From Favolaschia claudopus (Eukaryota; Basidiomycota; Agaricomycetes; Agaricales; Mycenaceae), in NCBI GenBank assembly GCA_037176885.1, contig JAWWNJ010000168.1:434001-498000 (forward strand): a DNA stretch of 64,000 nucleotides, given 5' to 3'. The position numbers were made by a program, and so were the translations under genes. This document shows, in pieces, positions 19,522 to 28,760 of this stretch; position 1 is the first letter of the stretch, and every line of letters begins with the position of its first letter. The notes under the pieces are model-generated. The model was not told the DNA's origin, did no database searches, and saw only the letters and a list, made by a program, of their open reading frames with translations.

Positions 19522-20123
19522 TCAGGTACTGGGTGAGGCGATAGTTGGTGCAGCACGGCGGGAGATGTGCTCCGCGATCTTCTTGCGCCGCTCGTCGCGC
19601 GCCAACCAACTCCCCGCACCATACTTTTGAATGTATGCCCTAGAGAGGTAGTTAGTTAGTTCATGGATTGCGAGCGATTCTGAATGAAACGTACATTGCC
19701 CTACGGTCCACCTGCTTGCTTCTAAGCCGTCCAGCGTTCCTCTCCCGATAGCGTGCGTCGGCCTCGCGCGCCCTTTCCTGATACCGAGCTTTGCCTTCAG
19801 CATCTTGGGCAAGATCGGCGCGACGGCTAAGATGAATGAGATTAGGGTGCGTTCAGCTCAGCGCAGCGTACCGAGACATCCGCTCGCGCGCCTTCTCACG
19901 TAGCTTGGATTGATTTCTGGGAACGGTTGGTAGAGTGTCGGGGAATATTGCAAAGAAAACGTTACCGATCGCGATACCGCGTCATGGCGGCGAGCTGCGC
20001 TGCCGTGCAAGTATTCCCCCCTGCTTGCTTTTGCGAGTGTTCTCCGATGTTTTGTGAGCGAGAGCGACGATTTGGAAGGGCGGAGGTGGATTCAGGGTGA
20101 CCCTCATCGGAATTTTTGCGCAT
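19522..20123 (-). CDS. Basic Arg-rich helical protein, four exons, 150 residues
   Basis: Exons are 20123-19966, 19916-19872, 19826-19695 and 19639-19522, giving 151 codons with exact phase. Introns are 43-55 bp with donors such as GTAACG, GTACGC and GTACGT; two have clear branch points (CTAAC). The protein is almost entirely charged helix: NQSKLREKARERMSRRRADL, RAREADARYRERNAGR, KQVDRRAMAYIQKYG. I recall similar short Arg/Ala/Glu-rich proteins repeated in agaric genomes. A DNA-contacting or nuclear role is a guess from charge. Upstream of its start (20471-20570) lies an array of GAGTTCGCTA boxes at 20-22 bp intervals. Confidence 0.65.
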
Positions 20124-20470
20124 GGCGTTCGCGAGCAATTAAAGGATGAAGGGGGTGAAAAGGGTTGATTCGAGAGTGAGGTTGACTAGTTAAATGAGCG
20201 AGTAAGAGCTGTGGAGTGATTATGGGAGTGAGGCGGAGAGGGAGGGATTTTGAGGTGACGGTCCAGTGTAAGTAATGGACTGAATCACAGACTAATTCCT
20301 CACTTGCGGTCATTTGAGAAACGATAACTTCGATTTTCTTGGGCGTCGTAAAAATCTGAATAAATTCACATTGCCTGAGATATTGTCGAGGACCCGGTTG
20401 TATGTGTTTTTGGGCTGAAGAGAGGTAAAGGTGAGCCTTGAGCTCGTCGGCCGAGCAGCTCGGACTCAAC

Positions 20471-20566
20471 GAGTTCGCTATAGTATGGCTGAGTTCGCTA
20501 TACAGAGCCGTCGAGTTCGCTATACAGGGCTGACGAGTTCGCTATGGGCGTAACAAGTTCGCTACA
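20471..20566. repeat. Five-copy phased repeat, core GAGTTCGCTA
   Basis: Copies start at 20471, 20491, 20513, 20535 and 20555 (the last reads AAGTTCGCTA), so the spacing is 20, 22, 22 and 20 bp. The array lies about 350 bp upstream of the Arg-rich gene and about 170 bp beyond the 3' end of the dioxygenase gene. Confidence 0.8.
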
Positions 20567-20737
20567 ACAGATTTAATGCGCTTTTTCTGGAACATTTCGG
20601 AAAAATATTGCATTGGGGGCGGGAAGCGCAGCGCAGCGGAGTACAGCGACGTAGGATATAAACGAAGAAACGGGGTGGTAGTATAGCAAAGTATAGTAAA
20701 CTATTAAAAAAAAACAAGGCGGCGTTGGGGTCGCGGG

Positions 20738-22260
20738 TCAAAGCGTCCGCGTGGCGCCTTCCCACCGCGTGTACATCTTAATCCCTTCAGCCCACCGACG
20801 CGCGCGGTTCTTGCGGCGTTGCTCACGTTCTTGGGGGGTCGTTGTTTTGGAGCCGTCGACGTCTTTGTCCGTCCGGAATTTGTTGTAGACCCATCGAAAT
20901 AGCCCCGCCGGCGTGTACTGAGTGAAGGAAAACCGAGTCTCGTGCGGAGCGATGCTGACGTTGGAATGGCGCAGGATTGCTGAGGGAATCAGAATGGTCG
21001 ATCCTGGAGGAAACCGGATGATGAGTTTGAGGTCCCACAACACAAGGTGGCCGCCGCGATCGGGATTGAAGTTCCCAAGCGCTGTGATGGCGCACCAACC
21101 CCACGCGAGATTGCGGAAGTCGATGTGGGGGAGGGTGACGGTGGCTGGACCGAAGTTAAAGGTGGTTGTGGAGAAGACGGAGAGGCGGGCGGGAAGATTG
21201 CGGATGATCCTGGGGTCGTGGGCACAAATCTTATCAAACTCGGCGGCGTAGAAATCGTGAAGGCGTTCGGCGAAGGCGTAGAAAACCACTGGAGACGGTG
21301 TCAGCAACGCTTGGGCTGGAGGGGTAACAACTCACTGTTTGTGAAGCCGGCGATGCGACGGAACGGTTCAAGGGCGAAGAGCGAGGCGAGCGTCGCGGCG
21401 TGGGTTGCGGCGAGGGAAAGGTTTTGGGGATGTGTTTGTCCACCCCCCATCGACGCCCCCGCACTCTTGGACGCATGACCCCCCCGGCGCGGCGTTGGCT
21501 TGCCCGACTTGCCCGACATGCGCTTACGCCGCCATTTGGGCTCGGTATACATATCCACGGCGGCGCGCTCCATAGCTTCCGCGGCAGGGATGGCAACCTC
21601 TTCATTCCAGTCCCCACTACCGTTGTCGGGAAAGCCGCCGAGACCGAAGAGGATGTAGTTGTCGGCGTCGACGACTGGGGTGGGTACGCCGTCCCACTCG
21701 TAGACGCGCATGGCGGGGTCGTGGGCAAGCAAGGCGCTAAGATTGAAGGTGCGGGGGTCCTTTTCGTCCTGCCGCACGGCTTGCCAGCCCGACGAAGCGA
21801 TTGGGGCGTGGAAGGGCTCGCCAAGGCGCACATCGAGGGCGAGCGGAACTGTACGGCGAAGGCGGAGGAGGGCGGCCCCTTTGAGACGGGTTCCCGCTTT
21901 GGCGCGCTCCTGCTCGCGGACGGTGCGGCGAGCGCGTCGTTCTCGGCTGTGCTTTTTCGCGACTTTATTCGCTTTAACGTCGGGGCGCACGGAGCGAGGT
22001 TTGCGGGTGGTGGATGCGGTGGATGCGGTGGATGCGGAGGATGTGGACGGGGTGGATTTGGAACGCGTGCAGGCTGCAGCAATCTTCGCGGCGGCGACGG
22101 CAATTTTAGTTGGGGGCTTCGGGCGGGGGGCGCAGCGGATGATGGAGCCAGGCATGGCTGCACCGGGCAACCGGGGGCGTGGTTGTTGGCCGGGGCGCGG
22201 GACGCGGATGATGGACCCTTTGACGGCGCCACCGACGGTCGGGGGCGTTGTGGGCGGCAA
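20738..22260 (-). CDS. Tet/JBP-like 2OG-Fe(II) dioxygenase, two exons, 491 residues
   Basis: Exon 1 is 22260-21336 and exon 2 is 21288-20738. The 47-bp intron has donor GTGAGT and a CTGAC branch point. The catalytic core has the family motifs in order: FNFGPATVTLPHIDF with H363 and D365 (iron), then GGHLVLWDLKLIIRFPPGS, the distal iron ligand H416 in ILRHSN, and R427 in ETRFSFTQY for 2-oxoglutarate. A GGGQTHPQNL segment precedes the core. The N-terminal 120 residues are basic, Ala/Thr/Pro-rich and probably disordered. By family knowledge, Tet/JBP enzymes oxidise 5-methylcytosine or thymine in DNA; basidiomycetes have expanded sets linked to KDZ transposons. All catalytic residues are present. 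It is divergent from the KDZ-like fragment beginning 58 bp away. Substrate is not shown by sequence alone. Confidence 0.82.
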
Positions 22261-22402
22261 CTCTGTTTTGGGGGCAAGTAATTCCCCGGCGTCGTCACTT
22301 GCTGCTTGCTAATTTTAAGGACTTGCGTTTAGACGGAGAATCCGGGCCCAGGTTCAATTGAAAAAGGCTGGAACAACAGCCCAGCAAATCGACATCATCG
22401 CT
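22261..22402. promoter_or_regulatory. Short region between dioxygenase gene and KDZ-like fragment
   Basis: The two genes face away from each other. The dioxygenase ATG is at 22260 and the open KDZ-like frame starts at 22319 (first ATG 22403). If both are expressed, at most about 140 bp carries both promoters; alternatively the junction marks where the transposase lost its N-terminal two thirds. Confidence 0.4.
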
Positions 22403-23524
22403 ATGAGGAGGAAACTCAGCCGCGGCATTGCTCGCTTCCGCAAACTACAGGCCACCTATACGCCGGGGGCACTTCAGGCGCTTGCACGGCGCGACCCCAA
22501 CCCGGAGGAGGTGCCGGAGAAGACGCCGCTGATGCTGCCCTCCGCCCTATCTGCAGCGGAACGCGATGCGGGCTGCATCGGCGGCGTGCAGTTGGTGGAG
22601 AACTCTATCCGCGATGCGCAGTGTTCGGAAGCGCTTATGCGCTTGCGTAATCAGCTGCACATTAAGAGCAGGTTCTTCACTTACAAAGAGCTCCACGTCC
22701 GGAATCAAGGGGCAAATACCCGCGCCCGTAACCTCGTTGCTCGAAACGAAAGCAAGATTCTGCTGCATTCCGAGAAGTACCAGGCCGCTTGGAATGCTCT
22801 GCGCGCATTGAACGGCGGGATGGCGGGGTGGCGCAAGCTGCGGCGGGAGGACGTGCGAGCGATGGAAGACCCGGAGGAACTGACGCAACGCCAGGCGGTC
22901 CGCATGCGACAAGCATCCAAGCGTAGGGAGAAGATGGAACAGCTGCGGCGGGAGGGTGAATACGTCACCGATGAGGAGGAGGCGGAGGAAGCGGGGGAAG
23001 CGGAGGGGGCGGAGGAGGGGGGTCCAGAGATGGTCACGAACACTGCCGAGAATCGTCGGGAAGTGTCGTGGATCTGGCGAAGCGCTGGGACTGCGGGCAC
23101 TGATGCCGAGCTGGAGGACGCCCTGCGCATCGAGTGGACGAAGGCTCGTGCTCGTGCTCGACGCTGGCAGGAGGAGGTTGATCTGTTGGAGGAGGAGTAC
23201 CGCCGGGTACTGATTTCGCTCGAGCATGAGGCGAAGCACTGGGAAACGCGGGTGACCGAGGTTCCCGTCGGTAGCGTTGACGTCGCCTACGCGCAGGGCG
23301 CTATCGCGTACGCTTTGAAGCAGGCGTCCACGTACCGCGATTTGGCAAGCCGCGTGAAGACTGCGATGACGGAAGTACACCGCGGCCGTGGCCGTAAACG
23401 CGTGCCCGCGGCAGCGGGCGGTGAGGAAGAAGAGGAGGAAAGCGAGAGCGAGCGGGAGGGCGGTGAGGGTGCGGTGAATAGCGACGAGGAATTCTTTTTA
23501 GGCGGTGAGGATGAGGGGGAGTAG
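22319..23524 (+). pseudogene. C-terminal fragment of a KDZ-type transposase
   Basis: The frame is open from just after a TAA at 22316 to the stop at 23522-23524 (401 codons; first ATG at 22403). Signature segments: the start of a helical region (MRRKLSRGIARFRKLQATY), LMLPSALSAAERDAG, VENSIRDAQCSEALMRLRNQ, NQGANTRARNLVARNESKI, VSWIWRSAGTAGTDAELEDA and RARARRWQEEVDLLEEEYRR. I recall these as the usual C-terminal third of agaric KDZ transposases. The catalytic and Cys-cluster parts upstream are missing, since the dioxygenase gene begins where they would be. The tail is acidic. It cannot transpose alone but marks a KDZ insertion. Confidence 0.72.
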
Positions 23525-23571
23525 GGTGGCGGTCGGGGGGCGGAGGGCGGCGTGGTACCGACGATTTCGGG

Positions 23572-23686
23572 GCGGGTATATGTAATATTATATTCAAGCG
23601 CCTTACGCGCTTACTGTCATTTGCTTGGGCGGGTAAATCTAATATTATATTCAAGCGCCTTACGCGCTTACTGTCATTTGCTCTGA
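23572..23686. repeat. Two-copy 58-bp tandem repeat with internal hairpin
   Basis: TAATATTATATTCAAGCGCC and what follows occurs at 23583 and again at 23641, with nearly identical flanks. Each copy contains AAGCGC-CTTAC-GCGCTT, a 6-bp stem with a 5-nt loop. It lies 50 bp after the KDZ-like stop, before the gag-protease ORF, so it may mark the island edge. Confidence 0.85.
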
Positions 23687-23931
23687 GTAATTGATTTGAT
23701 TGATGAAATTTCTTGATTTGGATGGCTTTTGATTGCGGATCACATTCTGCGCATCGGAACCCCGCGGCATGATTGAACATCGATCAAGAATCCTGCCGAG
23801 GTGTTTGAGAAGCCGGCAGGACATGTGCCGAGGTTGCCGGGGACAGCTTTCAGCTAAAATAGCCCCAAAGCAATGTTTTAAGGATATTTTGCAAAGGAAA
23901 TGTGGCTGCGGCCTGAATACTTTGCAAAAAC

Positions 23932-26900
23932 TCAGCAATATGGGGTGCTCTTCTCTCTCTCTCGCGCCCTCGCCTTCGCCCTCGCCGTCTCGCGCCGCAC
24001 TTCCCGCTGAGCAACATACGGCGCGCACATTTTCCAATCCTGTACACGATCGTGAGGTCGTTTATAGAAGTTTACATGTGCGTGGCCGGTCTCAGAACCC
24101 ATTTCCCCCGTCGATGGATCATGGATGCGCATCTCGGCGTTGAGGAAGACGCCCGAGATAACCTCCTGCCCTCCGGGAAGCGTGTTTCCGTTCAGGCGTT
24201 GAACCTGGGCCGTCCATAGCTGCCCGGGGCGGATCTCCGGTTGTTGTTGTCGCGAGGCGGCGTCCCGCGCCTCAATGGTCGCGGCGCAGATATCGAGGGA
24301 GGCGGGGGCGGTGGAAACGGTTTGATGACCCATCGGGCCGAAGCCGCGTCGGGGTCGTACCGGGAGGTCGTCGACGACGGCGGCCTCGAGTTGCTGAATT
24401 CTGGCCTCGACGGCGGGTAAGAGCGCAGCTGTATTTGAAAGGATACGTTGAGATTCACTCTGACGCGTTTTCGTTAGCTCGTTATCAGCCCCCGACAACT
24501 CTAGACAACCCACTGGAAGAACATGGTCGGTAATTTGCATGAACGAGGTGTCGATGAAGTCGTTGGGAAGGTTGGAAGGGTGTGAAATGGGTAGTGGTGT
24601 GAGGGGGTACGTTGATTCCTCTATCTTTTTATCCTTTCGCGCCTCGTTCGAGCTGATTTCCTTTTCCAGCTTTGCTACGACGCGTATCCTGAGTAGAAGC
24701 ACGACTTGTATCCCTATGCGCAGCAACAAAAACATTTCTTGCATCATTTGCACCCATGCAAGTTTATTCGACGAGCCCAGCCCCCGCAGCGCGCGACTTC
24801 CCGAGCTTGCGCCAACTTTTCGCGCTGTACCTGAATTAAAATCGTCACCGCAGCGTTTGTTTTCGGGCATTTCCGAAACATCCCTTGGTTGTGCTCCACT
24901 TTCGGGCGCCCCGGGAGTTTGTTGTAGGTTCCAGAGGCTGTCCGCAAGTTCCCCGTCTGCTGTAACGGCGGGGACCTCGTCTGTATCTTCTCCCGCGCCA
25001 TCGGCTATTATCGCCATCACCCGCCGATCGACTTCAGCGTGTAGAACTTCTGTTGTGGCTTCATGGGGAACGGCGAGTAGTTCGTACCGAGGTCGACGCG
25101 TTTCTCTGTCTTTGAACACAAGGTATGTGCCTTCTTCGCGCTCATCTATTGAGACGAGATTGTTACGCTGCCACGGCCGCCCCAACAATAATTCGAAGGG
25201 AGCGTTGGGCGCGACCCAAAGCCCTGTCTTCGTGACGACCCCGCCGCAATTGAATTCCACTTCGTTAATGTACCCCCGCAGCTGTCCACGCCCTCCGTTG
25301 GCGTCATTCATGCCCGTGGTTTTAGTCATATCCACCGGGCGATGTAGTACCAAGGCTGCTACGTCTTGTCGTACCACATTGAGTTGTGAACCCGTGTCAA
25401 TGATAGCGGTTACTTGTCGTCCGTTTATCTCCAACTCAACGCGAATGAGTACGCCGTCCGTTCTGGGCCAAACCAATTGCGAGAGTAAGGGTGACTGGGC
25501 TCCAATAAGAACTGCTTTTGCGTTCTTCACCTTGATAACGTCCTGCAAGCTTGTGCGGATTTCTTTAGACGCGACCAGAGCCTCCCGAACAGACATTGGA
25601 ATTTCCAAATCCAAAATTCGTTCTACGATTCCGGGAAGGTGCACTGTGCCCTGAATTTCCGACCTTCGGCCCGCGTTCTCCTGACTGCCTCCTTCCTTAT
25701 TCTTCTGCTGGTCTTTGAGGTTTGTATCTTGTGAGTTGTCTTGGTGAGTTCTGCGCGTGGAACGTTTCTCCTGCGCATCTTTCATCTCAACATCCTCACT
25801 GGAAACCTTCCGAGGTTGGCGTGCGTCGTAGGGTTGTACATCCTCCAATATGTCCCTTATCTTTCCTGGTGTTACCTTTGTTTGCGCGGTCTTGACAACA
25901 TTTGGTATAGTTGTTTCGGAATCCTTGGGTTGTGAACTACCTGGATCAGGTCGTGGTCGTTTGGGAATATGTACTCCATCAAACGTCTGTTTGCGCGCAG
26001 CTCGTGTGCTTGGCACAGTACGGTCCGCTGCGTTAACCTGAAGTTGGCGTCGGGGCAAGGTGAGGTAGACTTCTCCCTCGTCATCATCCGTTTGATTTTC
26101 TCCTTCAGATTCCTCATCTTCAAAGTCCATCCCTTCATCTTCCGATTCCTTTATAACCATGTGTGCCGCAGGTGAGTCCATCCTTGATATTGCTTTGGTC
26201 AAGGTGTAATCCGTAACTCCAAACATTACCTGCGGAGCTGGAGCCAATCGCCTCGCAGCGGGTGCGATATACTCTCCAGGACGCCTGCGAATAACGGTGC
26301 CATCCGCCATGCATAGCTTTCCAGTATTCTCATCATGTTTAACCACTCCGCGCTGCAACAACTCCTTTATCTCTACGCAGTCAAACATGCGATGTCCATC
26401 ATCCTTTCCGCATCCAAAACATTCTGGCGGTAAGGGAGCTCCGTTGTTTGCAGGCCGCGGCGGTTCCCTATTTCCTCCGCCTAAAGGAATATTATTGGGA
26501 TACGTAGCCGCCTGAGTTGCCGAGTTGACTCGCGCCCCGTTGTTTTCACGAGCATTGAATCGTGGGGGTGGTCGTCCTCCTCCATTACTCCAGTTGTTCT
26601 GCATTTGTGGAGGTTTAACGCATCGTGCTGCATTCCCAGTTTGATCCAACGCCAGAATGGAATAATACGTGGGGGCATATTCCGCATCATCAATCTGCAT
26701 TCGGTTGAGTTGGCGGATGAGATCTGTAACTTCGGATGCCGTACCGTTGGGTTTGACTGTAACCTTCTCCTCTTCTTTATGCTTTGTGCGCACCACTTCT
26801 GGTTTTGATCCCTCCTTTCTCTTCCTCTTTTGCTCACGCTTCTTATTCCTTCGGCGAGATTCACTCTCTGAGTCTGATCCTGAGTCAGAGTCATCTTCAT

Positions 26901-27852
26901 CCGATTCCAAGTATCCATCATCGTAATCAATTCCATAGTCGGCGGCGTTGACAATCATGGCTTCTGGCCTACGCCTACGGAAGCACCACTCAGCTGCGTC
27001 GCAAATCTCCTTCATGGAATGATGCTCTTGTGGTAACTTGGATTTGGAGGTTGACCACTTCATCACGGAACACTGCAGAATTCTTCCTTCCAGAAGCTGG
27101 CGTAGATCTTTGTGAATCCCCAGCCAGAAATAAACATCCGCATTGGCCTCGGTAATCAGTCCTTGTCGGATCAAGGTGCCTGACATTGTTTTGTATTTGA
27201 CCACGTAGTGTTTCCATTGCGACAGGTTGGTGATGAGTCGATGTTGAGTCTTGAGCGTATAACTGGTAATGTCACTTGGTTTGTATTGAGTGGATGCCCT
27301 TTCTGCATCATAATACTTCAGGAGTTCCCTCCGTAATCGTTTCCAATTATCCAGTTGGTAATGTTCGGATGCGTGGATGAAGGCTCGTACGTTTGCGCTG
27401 CAATATTCCAAAATGCACTCGCATTGATCCACAGGATCCGTGACATTATATTTGATGATGAGTTTGTCGTAGTGATGAATGAAATATTCCACATCTTCGT
27501 GGTTGCCTTTAAAGGTCTTAGGTGCCTCCTTGCTTCCGCGTAATGGAAGGTCAAGGATGGTCCGCACGGGGGTTCCAAATGGCATCTTTCCCTTCGGCAT
27601 ACGAGTGGGAATGATGGGCGATGCTTCTGACGTATCCGTGTCATCTCCGGAATCATATGGGTCCATATTGCCGCTATGCCTATCAGCCGCATGGACAGGA
27701 TTTGCGTGTGCGTGGGAATGTGATGCTTGTGGCGCTGATTGGGATTGTGACGTGTTGCCCAAATTAGGCATGGTGTGGGCGTGATGGTATGGGGGATTAA
27801 CAAACGTGGGGTGAGGTTGATCTGCAGTGGCGTCGTCGGGATTTACGTGCAT
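23932..27852 (-). CDS. gag: Ty3-like Gag-protease polyprotein
   Basis: An intact frame of about 1,300 codons; the first ATG (27852, MHVNPDDATAD) is preferred over an upstream TTG in the same frame. The N-terminal region is Pro/His-rich. Next comes a capsid-like region (FKGNHEDVEYFIHHYDKL, then KYYDAERASTQYKPSD), a Ser/Glu-Lys disordered stretch and one zinc knuckle, CFGCGKDDGHRMFDC, spaced CX2CX5HX4C, one residue longer than usual. The aspartic protease has IIDTGSQLNVV and the second motif PFELLLGRPWQ. About 350 further residues follow with no RT. Pol is therefore separate. The nearest pol in the same orientation begins 12.7 kb away at 11229, across the gene island. The Gag makes the particle; the protease would cut it. 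Confidence 0.85.
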   Translation of the reverse strand: MHVNPDDATADQPHPTFVNPPYHHAHTMPNLGNTSQSQSAPQASHSHAHANPVHAADRHSGNMDPYDSGDDTDTSEASPIIPTRMPKGKMPFGTPVRTILDLPLRGSKEAPKTFKGNHEDVEYFIHHYDKLIIKYNVTDPVDQCECILEYCSANVRAFIHASEHYQLDNWKRLRRELLKYYDAERASTQYKPSDITSYTLKTQHRLITNLSQWKHYVVKYKTMSGTLIRQGLITEANADVYFWLGIHKDLRQLLEGRILQCSVMKWSTSKSKLPQEHHSMKEICDAAEWCFRRRRPEAMIVNAADYGIDYDDGYLESDEDDSDSGSDSESESRRRNKKREQKRKRKEGSKPEVVRTKHKEEEKVTVKPNGTASEVTDLIRQLNRMQIDDAEYAPTYYSILALDQTGNAARCVKPPQMQNNWSNGGGRPPPRFNARENNGARVNSATQAATYPNNIPLGGGNREPPRPANNGAPLPPECFGCGKDDGHRMFDCVEIKELLQRGVVKHDENTGKLCMADGTVIRRRPGEYIAPAARRLAPAPQVMFGVTDYTLTKAISRMDSPAAHMVIKESEDEGMDFEDEESEGENQTDDDEGEVYLTLPRRQLQVNAADRTVPSTRAARKQTFDGVHIPKRPRPDPGSSQPKDSETTIPNVVKTAQTKVTPGKIRDILEDVQPYDARQPRKVSSEDVEMKDAQEKRSTRRTHQDNSQDTNLKDQQKNKEGGSQENAGRRSEIQGTVHLPGIVERILDLEIPMSVREALVASKEIRTSLQDVIKVKNAKAVLIGAQSPLLSQLVWPRTDGVLIRVELEINGRQVTAIIDTGSQLNVVRQDVAALVLHRPVDMTKTTGMNDANGGRGQLRGYINEVEFNCGGVVTKTGLWVAPNAPFELLLGRPWQRNNLVSIDEREEGTYLVFKDRETRRPRYELLAVPHEATTEVLHAEVDRRVMAIIADGAGEDTDEVPAVTADGELADSLWNLQQTPGAPESGAQPRDVSEMPENKRCGDDFNSGTARKVGASSGSRALRGLGSSNKLAWVQMMQEMFLLLRIGIQVVLLLRIRVVAKLEKEISSNEARKDKKIEESTYPLTPLPISHPSNLPNDFIDTSFMQITDHVLPVGCLELSGADNELTKTRQSESQRILSNTAALLPAVEARIQQLEAAVVDDLPVRPRRGFGPMGHQTVSTAPASLDICAATIEARDAASRQQQPEIRPGQLWTAQVQRLNGNTLPGGQEVISGVFLNAEMRIHDPSTGEMGSETGHAHVNFYKRPHDRVQDWKMCAPYVAQREVRRETARAKARAREREKSTPYC

Positions 27853-27955
27853 GATAGGTGTGTGGGAATTTGATAGGGGATGGGTGGGAAGGTGAGAGTG
27901 ATTGTCACTGTTATCACCCCCTGCGGTGGTCACCAATGATGTCAAGTGTATAAAG

Positions 27956-28760
27956 TGTTATACAAGAGGTCCTCCGGAAGTGACGTTATTCGGGAGTTTC
28001 TCTTTGTTCGTGATAAGTGAGTGAGTTGGGGGAAGTGGGAGAATTCCTGGGAATTAGGAGAGGGTGGAGTGTGGAGAGAAATGTGGGAAGGGTCCTGGGA
28101 TAAGGTCTCGTATGCAAGACTTTACCATGTTGTGTCGTAGTAAAGCCGAATGATGTAAGAAGGAAGGATGCGCGCTCGAAGTAGAGCACGCGGGGTAGGT
28201 CTCGTAGGCAAGACGCTACCAAATGTCGTACGTGGGTAAGCTCGGTTCCGCTAAATCGTTTAACGGTGCCGCGCTAAGTTGTTGCTGATGCCGCGCTAAT
28301 TCGTTGCTGATACTGCGTTTCGTTCGTTGCTGATGCCGCGCTAATGAGTCCGTATACTGATACCGCGCTAAGTCGTTGTCTGATGAATCCAAATGGGGGA
28401 CGGGACGTGAGAAATTTCGATTGCAAGTGACTGGGGGTATTGGATTAAGAAGCTAGCTACTACAATTTGGGGGGTTTATATAGGTACCGAATGAGTCATA
28501 TAAGAAATGAGTCCGTTAGAGTCATATTGAAGGCTGTGTCCATAGCTTTGCTGTTCCAGCCTGTGGTCCAGCTTATTGGCTGTGTCGTGGGCAGTGCTTG
28601 CACTGCCTGTTGCATGATTCATATTCTGGGTTTTGGCTGTGCATGATATGGCTATGTCGTAGTGAGGGTTGCTATGTTGGTTTCCTGGGGATTTGTCTGG
28701 AAAGTCTCCTTCCTTTCTCCATGACGACTATTCTTCTTTATCTCCAAACACTTTTGGATG
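27956..28760 (-). repeat. Candidate 5' LTR and leader of the gag-protease element
   Basis: On the minus strand, a TATA box (TATATAAA, 28475-28482) lies about 620 bp upstream of the gag start. The plus strand reads TGTTATAC at 27956, fitting an LTR end about 100 bp before gag. The outer end is not resolved and no second copy was found in the window, so the boundary is approximate. A 25-bp imperfect repeat (AGGTCTCGTATGCAAGAC at about 28104 and a variant at about 28198) lies inside. Confidence 0.4.
28248..28385. repeat. Degenerate 22-bp repeat array, core GCGCTAATTCGTTGCTGAT
   Basis: Copies or part-copies start at about 28271, 28293, 28315, 28338 and 28365, so the spacing is mostly 22-23 bp. 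The array lies between the TATA box at 28475 and gag, so within the transcribed R/U5 part if the LTR model is right. Confidence 0.75.

Noticed and set aside
21400..22281. 293-codon Gly/Arg-rich frame on the plus strand
   Set aside because: Antisense to the dioxygenase gene, whose exons, splice sites and catalytic motifs are convincing.
21234..22298. 354-codon Pro/Ser-rich minus-strand frame
   Set aside because: Same strand as the dioxygenase but another frame; lacks its motifs and is explained by GC-rich codons.
22547..23380. 277-codon minus-strand frame
   Set aside because: Antisense of the KDZ-like fragment; Leu/Arg-rich mirror text without domain features.
13660..23720. Possible terminal inverted repeat of the island (ATCAATCAAA near 13683 and its complement near 23700)
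   Set aside because: Only about 10 bp match in A/T-rich sequence, not at clear ends, with no matching target duplication.
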